Shown piece by piece: positions 10,441 to 21,945 of a stretch of 64,000 nt of DNA (positions are counted from its first letter, which is position 1; each line of letters opens with the position of its first letter). The DNA comes from Cyanoderma ruficeps (lineage: Eukaryota > Chordata > Aves > Passeriformes > Timaliidae): contig VZDJ01000100.1 of assembly GCA_008694505.1 (NCBI GenBank), forward strand, positions 1,789,292 to 1,853,291. The letters are read 5' to 3'. A program made the position numbers and the translations under genes. The notes beneath the pieces are model-generated. The model was not told the DNA's origin, did not search any database, and saw nothing but the letters and a program-made list of their open reading frames with translations.

Positions 10441-13206
10441 AGTATGTGTCTAACCTTAGCAGTTATAATTTGCCTGACAATATGGTAGACAAAAGGCTGA
10501 CAGACACAAAACTATTCCAAGAAATCATTCTTCTCTTTACACACTGCTGGCCAAACTAAACTGTAAAATATTTCTCTGAAAAATTTTCACACTTTTTCCT
10601 TTGCTTTTATTTTCCTATTTTCGTGAGATCCTGTCCCTCTCTACAATTAGCCACCAATCTCTTCTTAGAAAGAGGAAATAGACACAGCTACTAAGGTAAA
10701 GAGATATTTTTAGACATTCTCTTCCATGTAAGCTGAGAACAGGGAATTCTCTGTATAGAACCCAAAAGTTGAAAAACCCACCAACCCACAATGCTGTAGT
10801 AGCCAGCACATCAAATTGGGACTGAGATCTCATTTTTCCTTGAAATAAAATTGTATTTTTTCAACATGCAGAAAGCTGTGCAGCTGGTATGATCTACACC
10901 ATTGGAGGGGCCTGCTGAAAGCAAAATACAGGCTCTTTCCAATTTAGAAATCTCTGCTGTCAAGGTTAGTTTCATTTTTATTGGGTTTTGGAGAAATAGT
11001 GCTAGTCTCTTTAAATAAGCCAAACACAGAATACTGATACAAAAGAAATAAACACTTCTCTCAGGTGGAGAAAAGAGGCAGCATTGTGGTAGGGAACCGG
11101 CTTTTAAAAATTTGTCTTCTATGGACCTTGAAGCTGTTTGCTTTGTAAGATGCCAAATCAACGAGTTGATGTGCTTTCTTCTCCTCCAGACTCTAAAACC
11201 AGATCTGCCATCTACTTCCAAGATTGGTTTAATACTTCAGTTTATTATTTGCCTGACTTCAGTGACAGAGCAGTGGTCAGGGTTGGTTCTGGAACAAAAT
11301 TACCTATTAGCACGATATCAGCCTCATAGATTACATCATGGTTCCCTTTTATGTGCATTACTCTTTATTGCTGTCACTCCTGCTATATAGAAGTGAGGGA
11401 AAAAATCTCTTGAATTGCAAATGAGGTGCGGGTGGACCTCTAAAACCCGTCTTCCGGCACAGCTCTTGATTTTACTCATCAGCCTTGCTTTCCAGAGGTT
11501 ACAAATATTTCATTTTCAACAAGACAGTTGGAAAATACAGCAGTGGTACTCAGAGAGTTGTTCAGTTCCACTCTCAATAAAGCAGTCTTCAGAGGACTTA
11601 CTTTTTGATTCAAGGAACAGTTCAAATCAAATTCAGATGCTAAGTCACGGGATTATTGGAAAGGAGGTTAGCATCAGGAAAATTACATATAATTTTCTCA
11701 TGCCACAGAAGAAACACAGTTCCTGACAGTGTCAGTAGAGAGTGAAAGAGCTGTCAGATTTGTGGGAGGGCTCCCTAATCACAGAAAATGTGGGATTGTC
11801 TTCATCCTCCTTTTCCCACTGCTGCCCAATCCCTACTATCTACTAGCTGTGGTATGTGTACAGTTTACTGCTAATTAAGTTATTCTAACACAAATTTACT
11901 TAATCCTAGAGCTTCCGTTTTTCCCACCTCCAGTCAGCAGAACAGAGTTTTGTTGCCATGGCATAATCTTTTCGAGGAAGAGAATTTAAATAATGCCACT
12001 GGCTCTGCACGACCCTTGGCACTCGAGCATGGTTTGCAAAAACGTAGCTGCAAATGAGGAGGGAGCCGTCCCATGCCCTGCTCTGTGCCTGTTTCGTTCA
12101 CACACATCAGGGGTGGCAGATAATGTGAACAAAAGCTGCCACTGCATGAGACAATGGGAGGAGGAGACACAGCAAACTTAGAAAAGTGTGTGTGTGCCTG
12201 GGTGTGGGTGAGTGAGAAAGAGAGATGTCAAGGGAGTACCCTTCCCACGAGAAAAAAAGATGACAGAACCGGTTCTTTGCAGACTGCAACCAGATAATCA
12301 GACAGTAAAGCTTTATGGCCTTTGGCTGAGTTATTCTGATTTATATTGGCTCTGTATTTCTGCCTGATAACATGAAATAATGCCTTTGTGAAGTGACACA
12401 AAACTTTATTTGGTAATAGCTAATACAGGAGTCATGTATCCCATGTGACAAAATAAATAGCAGACTGACAGAAATTTTGTTCTATGCCAGTTGCTCATTA
12501 ATAAAATGTAAGCAGCTCTCAAATCAGCCTTTCTGGTGTGCTGAAATCGTTTGCAAAAGTCAACACTGGATTTTCCAAAACAAGCAAACAAAACAGCCCC
12601 AGCCTAAAGACAACAGTCCTAATAAAAATAAAAACTCTATTTAACCATTTGTTTTGATTGTTTTTCAGATAATAAGATGAAACATAAACTTAGGATTGCT
12701 GTATTTCAATGTATCAAAAAAGCATGAAAGCAATATCTCATCTAATAGCCCAAAGTTTTATTTAGCTATATTCTTCAATGAATCTTGTTACAAAATTCTT
12801 TGGCAAACACGTTTGCTTGTGTACAAATTTGCTTCCAATCTCTAGATTTACTACTGCCTTTGAAAGAAATGCAGAATCTGAATTACAAGCTTTCATTCAC
12901 ACTAGATACTGAAGGATGACTCATTTTCAGAAGTTTGTTACTTACAGATAAAAATTACCTCTGAATTTCAACTTGTATCACATACATAGTCTTGTCAGCA
13001 CAGGAGGGACTTTATTCAGTAACATGGAGGAGGCAAAGAATATGTCAAAGAGGTTTTAAGTTACTGAAGGGAAAAAAGTGTAAGAAGATTTTTTTTCATG
13101 CCTGTGCAAGTACAAAACAGACCAGGTCTTTATTCTTTTTTGTAGGTCACAAGATCCTAGGACTATATAAGCACTCTCGTTGTACCAAGTTGTTTTATAC
13201 AAATAA

Positions 13207-13297
13207 GGAAGAACGCATATTCACATACTAGTACATGTTATGCCCCAAATATTAGCATTCTTCATATAATTTGTGCACACAGCGGTTTCACATCCCA
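13207..13297 (+). repeat. Dispersed 90-bp duplicate, copy A
   Basis: About 90 bases closely match 17861-17950 in the same orientation, with roughly eight differences. Shared words include CACATACTAGTACATGTTAT and ATAATTTGTGCACACAGC. The similarity stops abruptly on both sides. The family is unknown to me; it may be an unrecognised interspersed repeat or a local duplication. Confidence 0.85.
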
Positions 13298-14279
13298 AAA
13301 CCGCTCCCCAGGTTTTCCTGCTGTAATGCCAATTGCTTGGGCAGTGAGAGAGTCTAACTGCGTCAATCTCAGCCTGGGAACAAATTATGAAAACAGCAAC
13401 ACAAAATCTGCAAAGAGGATTTGCCACCATCTCACTGCAAATAATTTCCTAATTTCAAGGAAAACAAATGAGGAAAGCAAAGGGACGTCAGTCATGAAAA
13501 GGAGGAAATTGTGCCACCTTTCAAACCTATTCAAGCCTCTGCCCTGCCCCCTCATTATCCCACTAAACACAGCAAAAATACCAGTCTTGGAACTCAGCCA
13601 AAGCGCAGGGCTTTACTACTTGCCACAGGGCTGACCTCTCCTTGTGCTCTACGACCACTGCCACTGCAGCTCCCGTGGAAGGATATTTGAGGATCCTTAC
13701 CCTCTGCCTGGACTCAAGGCAAGGACTTGCTGTGAGAGCCCTGAGCTCTGCCACCCAGACCCCTGCAGTGCGGGGTATGTGAGGAGCCCGAGGAAGCTGC
13801 AATTAGCCGGAACAGCTGTGATGGCTGGGTAAGGGAACAGGTGTGTTCTTCTAGCAGCCAGGGACATGGCTCTGGAAATGTCACTCAGTGACCGTGCTGG
13901 TGTAACGCAATTACCAATTACGTGGGGCCACATGGAGAACCACAGGCAGCTCTCCCCCACAGGACACATCCGACCACCCAGGAGATGGGCAGTGACTGTT
14001 TGAGAAGAAAGCCAGGCAGCTCCCAGGGGCTGCCAAGGGCTTTGCAGACTGGGCTAGTGGTAAGAGGCTGCCTGTTCAGCAGCTGTTCCCCTTCACTCTT
14101 GGCTGTCCCACCCCCACCACTTATCCCATCTGCAGCAACAGCCTGTTTTTATGTGGCACATGCAGAAAGGTGCATATTTTTCCAATGGAGGGCCAGAAAA
14201 CAGGCAAGAAACAAGCTATTACTTGAGAGGCAGCTTGTAGGGAGGTCCCAAATAGGATCTGGGTCCGAGAGCTCCTAAA

Positions 14280-14332
14280 CTGGACTACCCACCTTTGCTA
14301 ATCTGGACCACCCACCCTTGCTAATCTGGACC
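14280..14332 (+). repeat. Tandem 23-bp repeat, two full copies and a partial third
   Basis: The unit CTGGACTACCCACCTTTGCT (plus AAT) occurs at 14280-14302 and again, with two changes, at 14303-14325; a third copy breaks off after CTGGACC. Confidence 0.88.
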
Positions 14333-15056
14333 CATCTTGCACTCATTCTGCATCTCTCATGTAATTCCCACTCTATCGTCAATCTTATTTGCTAGCAACA
14401 GGTAGGGAGATGAAGTGTTAATATCAGATCTCTGTCAGATTGGCAGCTGTGTAATGGGTAGAGCCCCAGTGAGGCTGATAATGCAAGCTGAGCTAGGCAA
14501 ATTGAAGGGGTGGCTCTATGTGCAATTTTTATAAAAAGACATGCTCATGTCTGCACAGTATAACTCTCCAAAAAAGTCAAGACACTAAATTCAACTAACC
14601 ATGAGGTAGCATGTTTTTTTTTTTTGTCTTAAGATGCCAAAAACATGCCGAAATCAGCAAATTTACATTCTAATAACTCTTATCAAAAAATACATCTGTG
14701 CACAGAAGAATTATTCTCTAAAATTTGAGCTCATTATTGATGAGCACAAGTCGAATAAAATGGTGAGGATGGAATTGCTTCTCCATGGAACTGAATTATT
14801 TTTATAGCAACTTCCCTCTTGCAGGTCTCAGAGGAAGGCAGAGGCACATAGTCCTAAAGCACAGGTGTAACAAAACTTTAGCTGATAGTCTAGCAAGGTT
14901 TTTAATGTCTTAATTACAGGCTGCAAACCTCTCTCTGAGTGTAAGACAACCCTAAAAATAATGCGTCCATCAGAGAAGAACTCAGGATTTTCCTTGTCTT
15001 CTCCTTCCTCCTCTTAAAGCAACAAGAGAGGAGTGGTGAAGCCGGAGGCTACTGAC

Positions 15057-15174
15057 CTAGCAGCAACGTAGAGGGTCCTGTTCATGACCATGACAAGCTG
15101 GACGTCCAGCCGGTGCCTCTGTGTGGTGTTCCGCCCTGGTTTGTGACCCACAAACACCGGATACTGTCTTGTAT
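15057..15174 (-). CDS. SEMA6A: SEMA6A coding exon 2: start of sema domain
   Basis: 118 bases, phase 1 in and phase 2 out, covering the end of codon 34 to the first two bases of codon 73. The peptide carries QYPVFVGHKPGRNTTQRHRL and then MNRTLYVAA, the opening strands of the sema beta-propeller. Two N-glycosylation sequons are visible: Asn49-Thr-Thr and Asn65-Arg-Thr. The human protein as I recall it has Asn-Gly-Thr at the second site, so the sequon is kept although the middle residue differs. The acceptor is CTACAG and the donor is GTCAGT after GCTAG. The split arginine codon (AG + A) joins exactly to the next exon. Confidence 0.95.
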
Positions 15175-15649
15175 CTGTAGGAAGGAAAACAATCAACAGG
15201 GTCAAAAGGGAATAACAAACTGAAATGGTGCTAACATGAAACACTGTGGGGCCCAGCCACAGACTAAACCCATGGTTTCTGTTCTGTCCTGGAAGCACAG
15301 TCTGAGGCTAGAAGGCATGAGCACAGAGAGTTGGAGAATTCTTTGAGGTTACAGTCTCTGCAGCTGCAAAGGAGAAAGTCACCATATTTGCAGAAGACAA
15401 AAACTGTGATTTTTTTTTTTAAGCATAAAGCTGTTCTGGAGCTCTTGGCACACAGGTACATGGCACTTTCTCAAAGTTTTTCTTTCACTGCTTGCTCCTG
15501 GCTGCCAAAGCATGTCTATCAGGACTAAGCTATTCCACGGAGACCTATCAATCACCATGATGACTGGACTGGTAGTGGCTAAAGCAAAAGTCTTGGCTCT
15601 CATTGGTTCAAACTGTCAGTTCCCTGGGCTTTCTACAGGACTCGACTGC

Positions 15650-16092
15650 TGTCATGGAACAGCTGCAGGGATTTCTGAAAAATGGTGGTGATGCCTTGGG
15701 AAGGCTGTCCTGGAACAGAGACTAGACAGAGCTAAAAGAATAAAGTAGGTATTTATTAAAAGGCCTTTAAGGGTACGCCTTGGGCAGGACAAGAGCCTGA
15801 CCAGGGCTACACCCAAAGTGGATCCAAAATGGTCACAAAATGGATGACCGGTCATGGCGTCTCACACTTTCATAAGTTTTGGTCTATTTGCATATTGGGT
15901 TTAATTGTCCAATTACAGCTTTGGTTTATGAAGTCCCATCCCTCTTCTTGTTTTCTCCCTTCAGTCTACCTTTTATGCTTTTAAGCCTGAAGGTTGTACT
16001 CATTGTGTTTGGTTTCCATCTGGAAATTTGTTTTGCCTACCTAGTCTTTGAAGAGAGCTTACTGGAACTTAATATGAGGCTCAGAACTAACA
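15650..16092 (-). mobile_element. Solo LTR of an avian endogenous retrovirus
   Basis: The block with TAAAGTAGGTATTTATTAAA, GGCCTTTAAGGGTACGCCTT and AAATGGATGACCGGTCATGG resembles LTRs I recall as abundant in passerine genomes. Read on the minus strand it has a plausible TG start near 16092, an octamer-like ATGCAAAT, an AATAAA poly(A) signal at 15757-15752 and a CA end near 15650. No internal retroviral genes are present, so it is a solo LTR. Ends are approximate: I could not find a matching target-site duplication. It lies in the same orientation as SEMA6A. Confidence 0.65.
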
Positions 16093-16378
16093 CCCCTAGC
16101 CAGCACAGAATCTGAAAAACATGAAAGTTAAATTTACAGCATCAGTGGGAAATCACCACTTGAACTTTATGAAATGAAAATCACTGCACATTATTTTGGC
16201 AACCAGTCTGATACTACAGTCCTTCTTGCAACTGGACAGCAATATGGATTGAAATCCCTGTACTGATCCTGTGCTATCAACAAGTCATCTTTCCCCCCAG
16301 TTCTACCAGTCAACAAGAGCAATTATTGTCTATTCCCGTTATTTTTTTGGGGTGAGAACTCAGCACACACAGGGTGAT

Positions 16379-16437
16379 CCACTGCTCCTCAGATTACTGC
16401 TCCTCAGTACAACCCTCAGTACTGCTCCTCAGTACGA
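16379..16437 (+). repeat. Degenerate short tandem repeat (ACTGCTCCTCAG unit)
   Basis: ACTGCTCCTCAG occurs three times within about 55 bases, with CTCAGTAC-type spacers that are themselves repeated. Confidence 0.85.
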
Positions 16438-17860
16438 CCTGTTACACCAGTGAACACTCCTGATCAAGGGCCACTTCACATTCATGCATGTCATACGATC
16501 ATGACATCTAGGTACACAGACAAGGGGCTAATTAAGTAAATAAAATGACAGAAGACAGGGGGAGGATAATCCTCTGATTAGAATTATCACTGCAGACCTG
16601 TTGCAAGTGAATGTTATACAGAGCTGACTAGCATCTAGCTATGCCTTTTCCCAATTAATATGCTTTCCCAGAAAACTGCAGCTCTTTGGGGGAATCTATT
16701 TCTTCAGAAACTCATCTACTGCCTTGGTATTTTCAGCTATTGTCTTCTAAAAGCATTGTACCTATTAAGCTTTGTCAAATATTGGTTCACAGCATGGCTT
16801 CAGCAAAGCACCTGAAAATGCCATATGCCAGAAAGCCTGGTGATAAAATTGGATAGAAAAAAGAACTCCTCTCCAAACCAGGTGCTGAGAACTCTTGAAG
16901 AAATAAATTAAGACACCAGACAGGATTTACATTCAGAAGCTTAATCCTTCTGACCATGTCCTACATGGAAAATGCCAACTTTTATTGTCAGGCTGTTTTC
17001 TGTTCCTCTGTAACTCGTGGATCTAGAACAAACTAGAGGCATTCATGCCCACTTCAGCATGCCATGCTGCAGAGGAAAAATTATCCCATGTTCTATTTCT
17101 CCAAGAGGATCAAGCCTGGCAAATTTTTCCAAGAATGATTAGCATTGCCCTTCTGGAGGGTGAAAATGTTGGTGCTGAAGATCCAGTGGCCACACTAGCC
17201 ATGCTTCACCTGCATTCACTTCAGAGCAGTTCTTCCCTGTTTTTGTGTCCCAGAGGTCTATTAGCATTTGCAGCACATCAGGTGTGCCCTGGAGTCTTGT
17301 CTTTCAGACTGGTGTTACACAGGACAGACAAGTTTATGGGCACTAAGGCCATTACGAAGTACAGTAAACACATATAATTTTAAAATCAAATTCCTGAACA
17401 AAAAACAAGACTTGAACACAAGCCTGCTCTTGGCTGACGTGCTACTCCCTGACACACTTTTAGAGGCCCAGATGCTAAACACTTCTTTATAAACATCTGA
17501 AACTTTTGGACTTTGAAGAATTTTCTTTGCCATTATCACAATTGAGTTGAGGTAAATGTGAAAGAATCAGTTAAGTCAAGCGTGATGACCACAGTAAAAT
17601 GCAGAGAAAGCTCCCCACCAGATCTCAATACGCAGCTGTTTGTGTTACACTACATTTTGGAGAGTTTGCCAGTCTCTACTGGTAGGAAAGGAGAGACCTT
17701 CTGCCATAAAAAATTCTTTGTCTTGATTTGTTTTTTAGCTACTATTCCATCTTAGGAAAAATGCCTAATGCTCAAGCAGAATCCATCTGAACTTAAAGAA
17801 GTAAGTTCAATTATTTGTATTAGATTAACAAATAATAAGACCATGTGAAAAAGTCATGTA

Positions 17861-17950
17861 GGAACATGCATGTTCACATACTAGTACATGTTATGCCCCA
17901 AACATTAGCATTCTCCATATAATTTGTGCACACAGCAGTTTCATATCCCA
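17861..17950 (+). repeat. Dispersed 90-bp duplicate, copy B
   Basis: Partner of 13207-13297, about 4.65 kb away, in the next intron and the same orientation. Both copies share the same endpoints within a few bases. Confidence 0.85.
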
Positions 17951-18086
17951 TTCTTAGTACCTGAGGATGTTGATATGGGAGAAATCAAGAAAAAACAACT
18001 TTATCCACTGCGACTGTGTTTAAGTAGCGTTGATTTGAAGTCCCCTAACCAGTACTAAATGAAGTCCTCTGATCCCTTATACTTAC

Positions 18087-18186
18087 AGTTGCCATGCGAA
18101 ATACTGATAGGCTCAGAATCTTCTGGGAAACCAGCCCCAGCAAAGTGTAGCAGTGTGAAATATAGCAGCAAGGCTTCTGACCTCAT
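18087..18186 (-). CDS. SEMA6A: SEMA6A coding exon 1: start codon and signal peptide
   Basis: Codons 1-33 plus the first base of codon 34. The peptide begins MRSEALLLYFTLLHFAGAG, a typical signal peptide: a short charged start, a hydrophobic core and small residues before a likely cleavage near residue 18-19. The mature N-terminus then reads FPEDSEPISISHGN. Asn33 with Tyr34 and Thr35 of the next exon forms an N-glycosylation sequon. The start is secure: the ATG is at 18186-18184 and an in-frame TGA at 18195-18193 lies three codons upstream. The donor is GTAAGT. Phase 1 at the 3' end joins the AT that opens the next exon to give a tyrosine codon, as in other SEMA6A proteins. Confidence 0.95.
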
Positions 18187-18224
18187 AGTAGTTCAGCTTT
18201 GAGGCTTCACTTCTTCACTTCACC
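18187..18224 (-). other. SEMA6A: SEMA6A 5' UTR segment of the start-codon exon
   Basis: These 38 bases lie between a splice acceptor (TTCCACAG ending at 18225) and the ATG. They contain an in-frame TGA, so they are untranslated. The acceptor implies at least one further non-coding exon upstream, at higher coordinates. Confidence 0.82.
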
Positions 18225-18867
18225 CTGTGGAAGACAAACAAGAGTTTAAGCACCTTTTGTGGTGAGCTGTAGAGAGTCTATGGAAAGCAGAGGGAGCTTT
18301 TCTCCTCAAGCCTCTCACTGTACATGAGGAGGCGTGCTGTGTTTTTAAGCAGAAACTGCCCTGCAAAGCCAGTTATTCTTCAGCCCATGCCCCTGCAGGG
18401 CCACATCTTGCTTGAGGATAGACTTAAGGTTCTGTGTGTTACAAAAAATTTTCTGCCTCTAATGCTTATATGCAATAAAGATGCTTCATCTCCTGCACTG
18501 ATCAACAGCTGACAAGAGTTTTCCAAGAAATATTTTATTTTCCCCTTCTTTGGTTTACATAATTAGAGGATGACATGATGACACACACCATAAATTAAAA
18601 AAAACCAAACCCACACTGTATTATTCTGGTTAAAAAGAGATTAAGAGTTATTCTGCAGGACTGATTCATACCCTGAAGAGTTGTGAATCAAGTGAAGAAA
18701 CACTGAGAGAGCTTGATGGAGCATTCGGAACATGTCATTGGGCTTTACCATAAAAATATATACCCATAAATTTAGGTGTCGTAAAACCAATACTCCGACT
18801 TGTGATAAAATAAGGAAGTAAAGAACTGTCTGAATCCAGCATATTTTGTCCTTGTGTTCCACTGATG

Positions 18868-18893
18868 CATTCATTCATTCATTCATTCATTCA
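18868..18893 (+). repeat. (ATTC)n microsatellite
   Basis: Six uninterrupted CATT units followed by CA. Confidence 0.95.
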
Positions 18894-18938
18894 GATTTCA
18901 TGTACAAAAATATCCCTAAATCTTTGAGATAAAAGGAA

Positions 18939-18974
18939 TCACTGGGGCCTTTGGATTCACTGGGGCCTTTGGAT
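18939..18974 (+). repeat. Perfect 18-bp tandem duplication
   Basis: TCACTGGGGCCTTTGGAT is present twice, head to tail, with no mismatch. A recent slippage event or a population polymorphism is likely. Confidence 0.95.
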
Positions 18975-21882
18975 ACAGTGAAAAAAACCCAGCCCGTAAT
19001 ACAGTAAATACTTCATAATTCCCAGGCAAATTTCACAGAGACATTGATCTGTAGGGGAAATCAGTGCAAAAGTGGGGTTTTCTTTTCATCCCTTCCAGAG
19101 TTTCAAACCTTTGATGCCGCCTGCCAAAGATTCCTTTTGAACAAAGATATTTTACAGTGGTCTCTCAGTCATTCAAGATTTATGGGCAGAAAGTCAAACT
19201 TCATAACCTACATAGTCTTTGAAACTTAATTTGGCAAACAAAGTGCTAACTTGTCCTTCTGCAGCATTATTTAATATTAGATACCTGTGTCTCCTTTCTT
19301 GATGCCAAAAAAAGCATTAGCAAGTTTTAAATGTTGTATTCCTCATTTTTTAACCAACAGAAAAATGTCACAATAATTAATTTGCCTCATCAGATATTTG
19401 CTTTCAAATAAAATTTCAGTTGCTATAAATGGTGTGGAGCAGGGGATCTGTTGCAGGGTGATAGAGTCCATAAGGACTACTGATTTATTACACTCTTTAT
19501 GTTAGTCTGCTATTATTTCTACACACAAATTGGAATTTTGGCTGATTCTCTATTTCTATTAACAGAAAAACTGAGAAACTGAACTAGACCAAGATTAGGA
19601 AAAAAAATAAAAAAGTAAGGCAGTGACTGACACCTTAACTGAAGAAAGTTTCAGATAGATAGTGAAGGATAAAAATAGCAAGAATAAATGCAATACAGTG
19701 CAGACACTGTCTGTCTATTATAACTTGTAGGAGAACACATATTAAAAGATAGTACATACGATCCCCAATAGAAGTATTTCCATCTAGCACTGGTTAAGCC
19801 AATAACTCTGTGTGATTACTGACACAACTATATCTGCCTGCAGACACTTTCTTTATGCATTTCCTCCATTTGTCTTTTTAGTCACCTCTGGACCATTAGC
19901 TCTCTGGGGTAGAACCTGTTTCTTTCTATTTGTTGTCATTTGGGGACCCTTGGAATGCCCAAAGAAGAAATAAGCAGCAGAAGTAAATAGCATGGTTGGA
20001 AAAACATGTTCCCTCTAAAGGTTTTAATTAAAAGCAATATATACACATTGAAGGGGTTAATTCCTTTATCTCTGTGCAATTTTTCAAAATGTCACTTCGC
20101 CGGTTTAAAAATTTTGCCCTTGTAAGTACACTGCAAAATGACAAAACAAAATGCATTACTACACAAATTGATTGACATTATTTTCTCCTTGAAATTGCTA
20201 CAAACCAATGTACAAATCTTTTCTGAAATGTACTTGAGGAACAAGTTTAATGGGAAGAACTTAGGAAGCAATCCAATTCTTCCACTTAAACTGTATTAAT
20301 TTAGAGTATCAGTGTGCAGGCTAACAATCCAAACAACTTGGCTCACAGTGAGACTTCAGAGCATAAGAATAGCTCTCTCTGTTACTCCCTGTCATCACAA
20401 AATCCACTATCTAACAATGTGTATGGTGCAAGGAAAGCACCACAGTACTGCAGACACAGCTCTGCCACTCCCCTTTAGAGCCTGAAAAATTTGTCCCATG
20501 GATGATTCTGCACCATCACTCTCAACTTCTCATTCAGACTCAGTGTGAACTGCTCCGTGCAAATCTGTGCAGGGGACAGCTTCCAGGAAAATTAACAATG
20601 CCCAGCAAGCTTACTTTGTGATTTCGTGTACATGCTATTGGGCCAGATCTGCTTTCTTTTACCTGGGGAAAAAAATGAACTGACATAAATTGGTAGGTTT
20701 ATAAGCATATGAAATTCTCTCTCTTTAAGGGGATTCTTTTGGGGAAGAAAAGAAGGAGAAGGGAGGGAAATGGCATAATTCTCTGTTGCTCTGATGCCAT
20801 TCAAATTCACAAAATGTGTATGCAAAATATCTGCTTTGATATGTCAAAAATTTAAGTGGACTACACATGTATCAGCATCTGTGCCAATAAATTAACACTG
20901 AGGAGAACTAAATTGCATCCAAAGGCAGCTTTTTTCCCGAGGTAATTATTCAAACATATTGTCACTTTTGCAGTTCTTACAATGGCAGAAAGAGCTATAC
21001 AGTTTCAGTGGAATTTCAGAAAAGTGCTGATTCAAGAAGGTCGCACTTATTTTTAGTACAATTTTCACTGTGCTTAGGCCCTTAGGATTGATGCAGATGT
21101 TCTCACTTGCAACTGTGCTGAAACTACTTTTAATCAAAAGTGCTTGTGAACACAGTGTCTGATGAAGACAAGTAGTTAGACAGTGATGCAGAGTGAATAC
21201 AGGCACTGTCTCAAAATGAAAGTTTTGCAAACAACAATGAAGAGCTCTCCATCATTCATGCAGAGAGCTGAACTGCAATTTAATCTAAGCCATGCTGAGT
21301 TTAGAGAGAGAACTGGTTCTGAGAACTCCAGTTCTGGTCCACGTTGTTACTCTTGTTGGAGGAAGCTGCTGTGACAAGAAGAGTGAGTCTTGATGGTCTT
21401 TCATTATCAAGCATGCTATTAAAATATAGCCCTTCAAATATTTAAGAGCATGTTTTATAATTTGTGTCTAATCCAGTAATTTATAGCCATCAAATTGGCA
21501 GAGTAGATTAGATTTCTTCCAAGCTTCTAAAAACCCCACAAATAATCTCCCTTTTGCATTCCTAAACCAAAGAATATATGAATTTTTTTGAACATACATT
21601 GGTGCTCTAATTCTTCTTTCTGAAGCTGATGTTTCAAATACCTATGCAAGACATCTTGTTCTGGCCACTGACATATTGGCTCCTTTTTGTCGTATTATAA
21701 TTAAGTGTAAACAAACCACATGATCTCTTAATGGTTATAGAAATCAAAGTTTTGCCTTCTGAGATGGAATAGGTTTCTCTGTTTGTACACTACAGCCCAA
21801 AGATGAATCACTTCTAAGTAGGATATTTGGATACTAGTACAATATAGTAGCTATTTCTATTATTTTTACTCAGTCAAAGTCT

Positions 21883-21945
21883 GTGTATACCTGTACCTAT
21901 ACATATACATATGTATATACATATACATAACCACCCACATATACA
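21883..21945. repeat. (ATACAT)n-like microsatellite with palindromic core
   Basis: Repeated TATACA and CATATA words around 21898-21928. TATACATATGTATA in the centre is a perfect palindrome. Confidence 0.85.

Larger units (their letters stand above)
9936..15056 (-). other. SEMA6A: SEMA6A intron between coding exons 2 and 3
   Basis: 5,121 bases, the longest complete intron within the coding region. It contains a pyrimidine/G-rich tract (10362-10440), one copy of a 90-bp dispersed duplicate (13207-13297) and a tandem 23-bp repeat (14280-14332). The stretch at about 13540-14290 is less AT-rich than its surroundings and carries several unremarkable short open frames; I do not recognise a gene in it. 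Confidence 0.85.
15175..18086 (-). other. SEMA6A: SEMA6A intron between coding exons 1 and 2
   Basis: 2,912 bases. It holds an ERV LTR (about 15650-16092), a degenerate tandem repeat (16379-16437) and copy B of the 90-bp duplicate (17861-17950). The rest is unremarkable. Confidence 0.85.
202..18224 (-). other. SEMA6A: SEMA6A gene, 5' part (8 coding exons, partial at 3' end)
   Basis: This span runs from the first coding exon to the last exon visible. Semaphorin 6A is a single-pass transmembrane guidance protein that binds plexin-A2 and plexin-A4 through its sema domain, and acts in axon guidance and neuronal migration. The eight exons splice with GT-AG junctions and matching phases into 248 codons: signal peptide, then about the first half of the sema domain. 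The rest of the sema domain, the PSI domain, the transmembrane segment and the cytoplasmic tail must lie beyond the left edge. SEMA6A is favoured over SEMA6B, 6C and 6D by the exact or near-exact motifs [26 protein letters not shown] and KLTWKSRQADVDTCRMKGK. Complete introns in the span are about 0.8 to 5.1 kb. Family assignment is from memory of the protein, not a search. Confidence 0.95.

Noticed and set aside
13563..14278. Open frames of 60-118 residues in a less AT-rich segment within a SEMA6A intron.
   Set aside because: Frames exist on both strands at once, with proline- and serine-rich chance-like content; no family recognised.
15650..16092. Full endogenous retrovirus.
   Set aside because: Only one LTR is visible, with no gag, pol or env sequence and no second LTR nearby.
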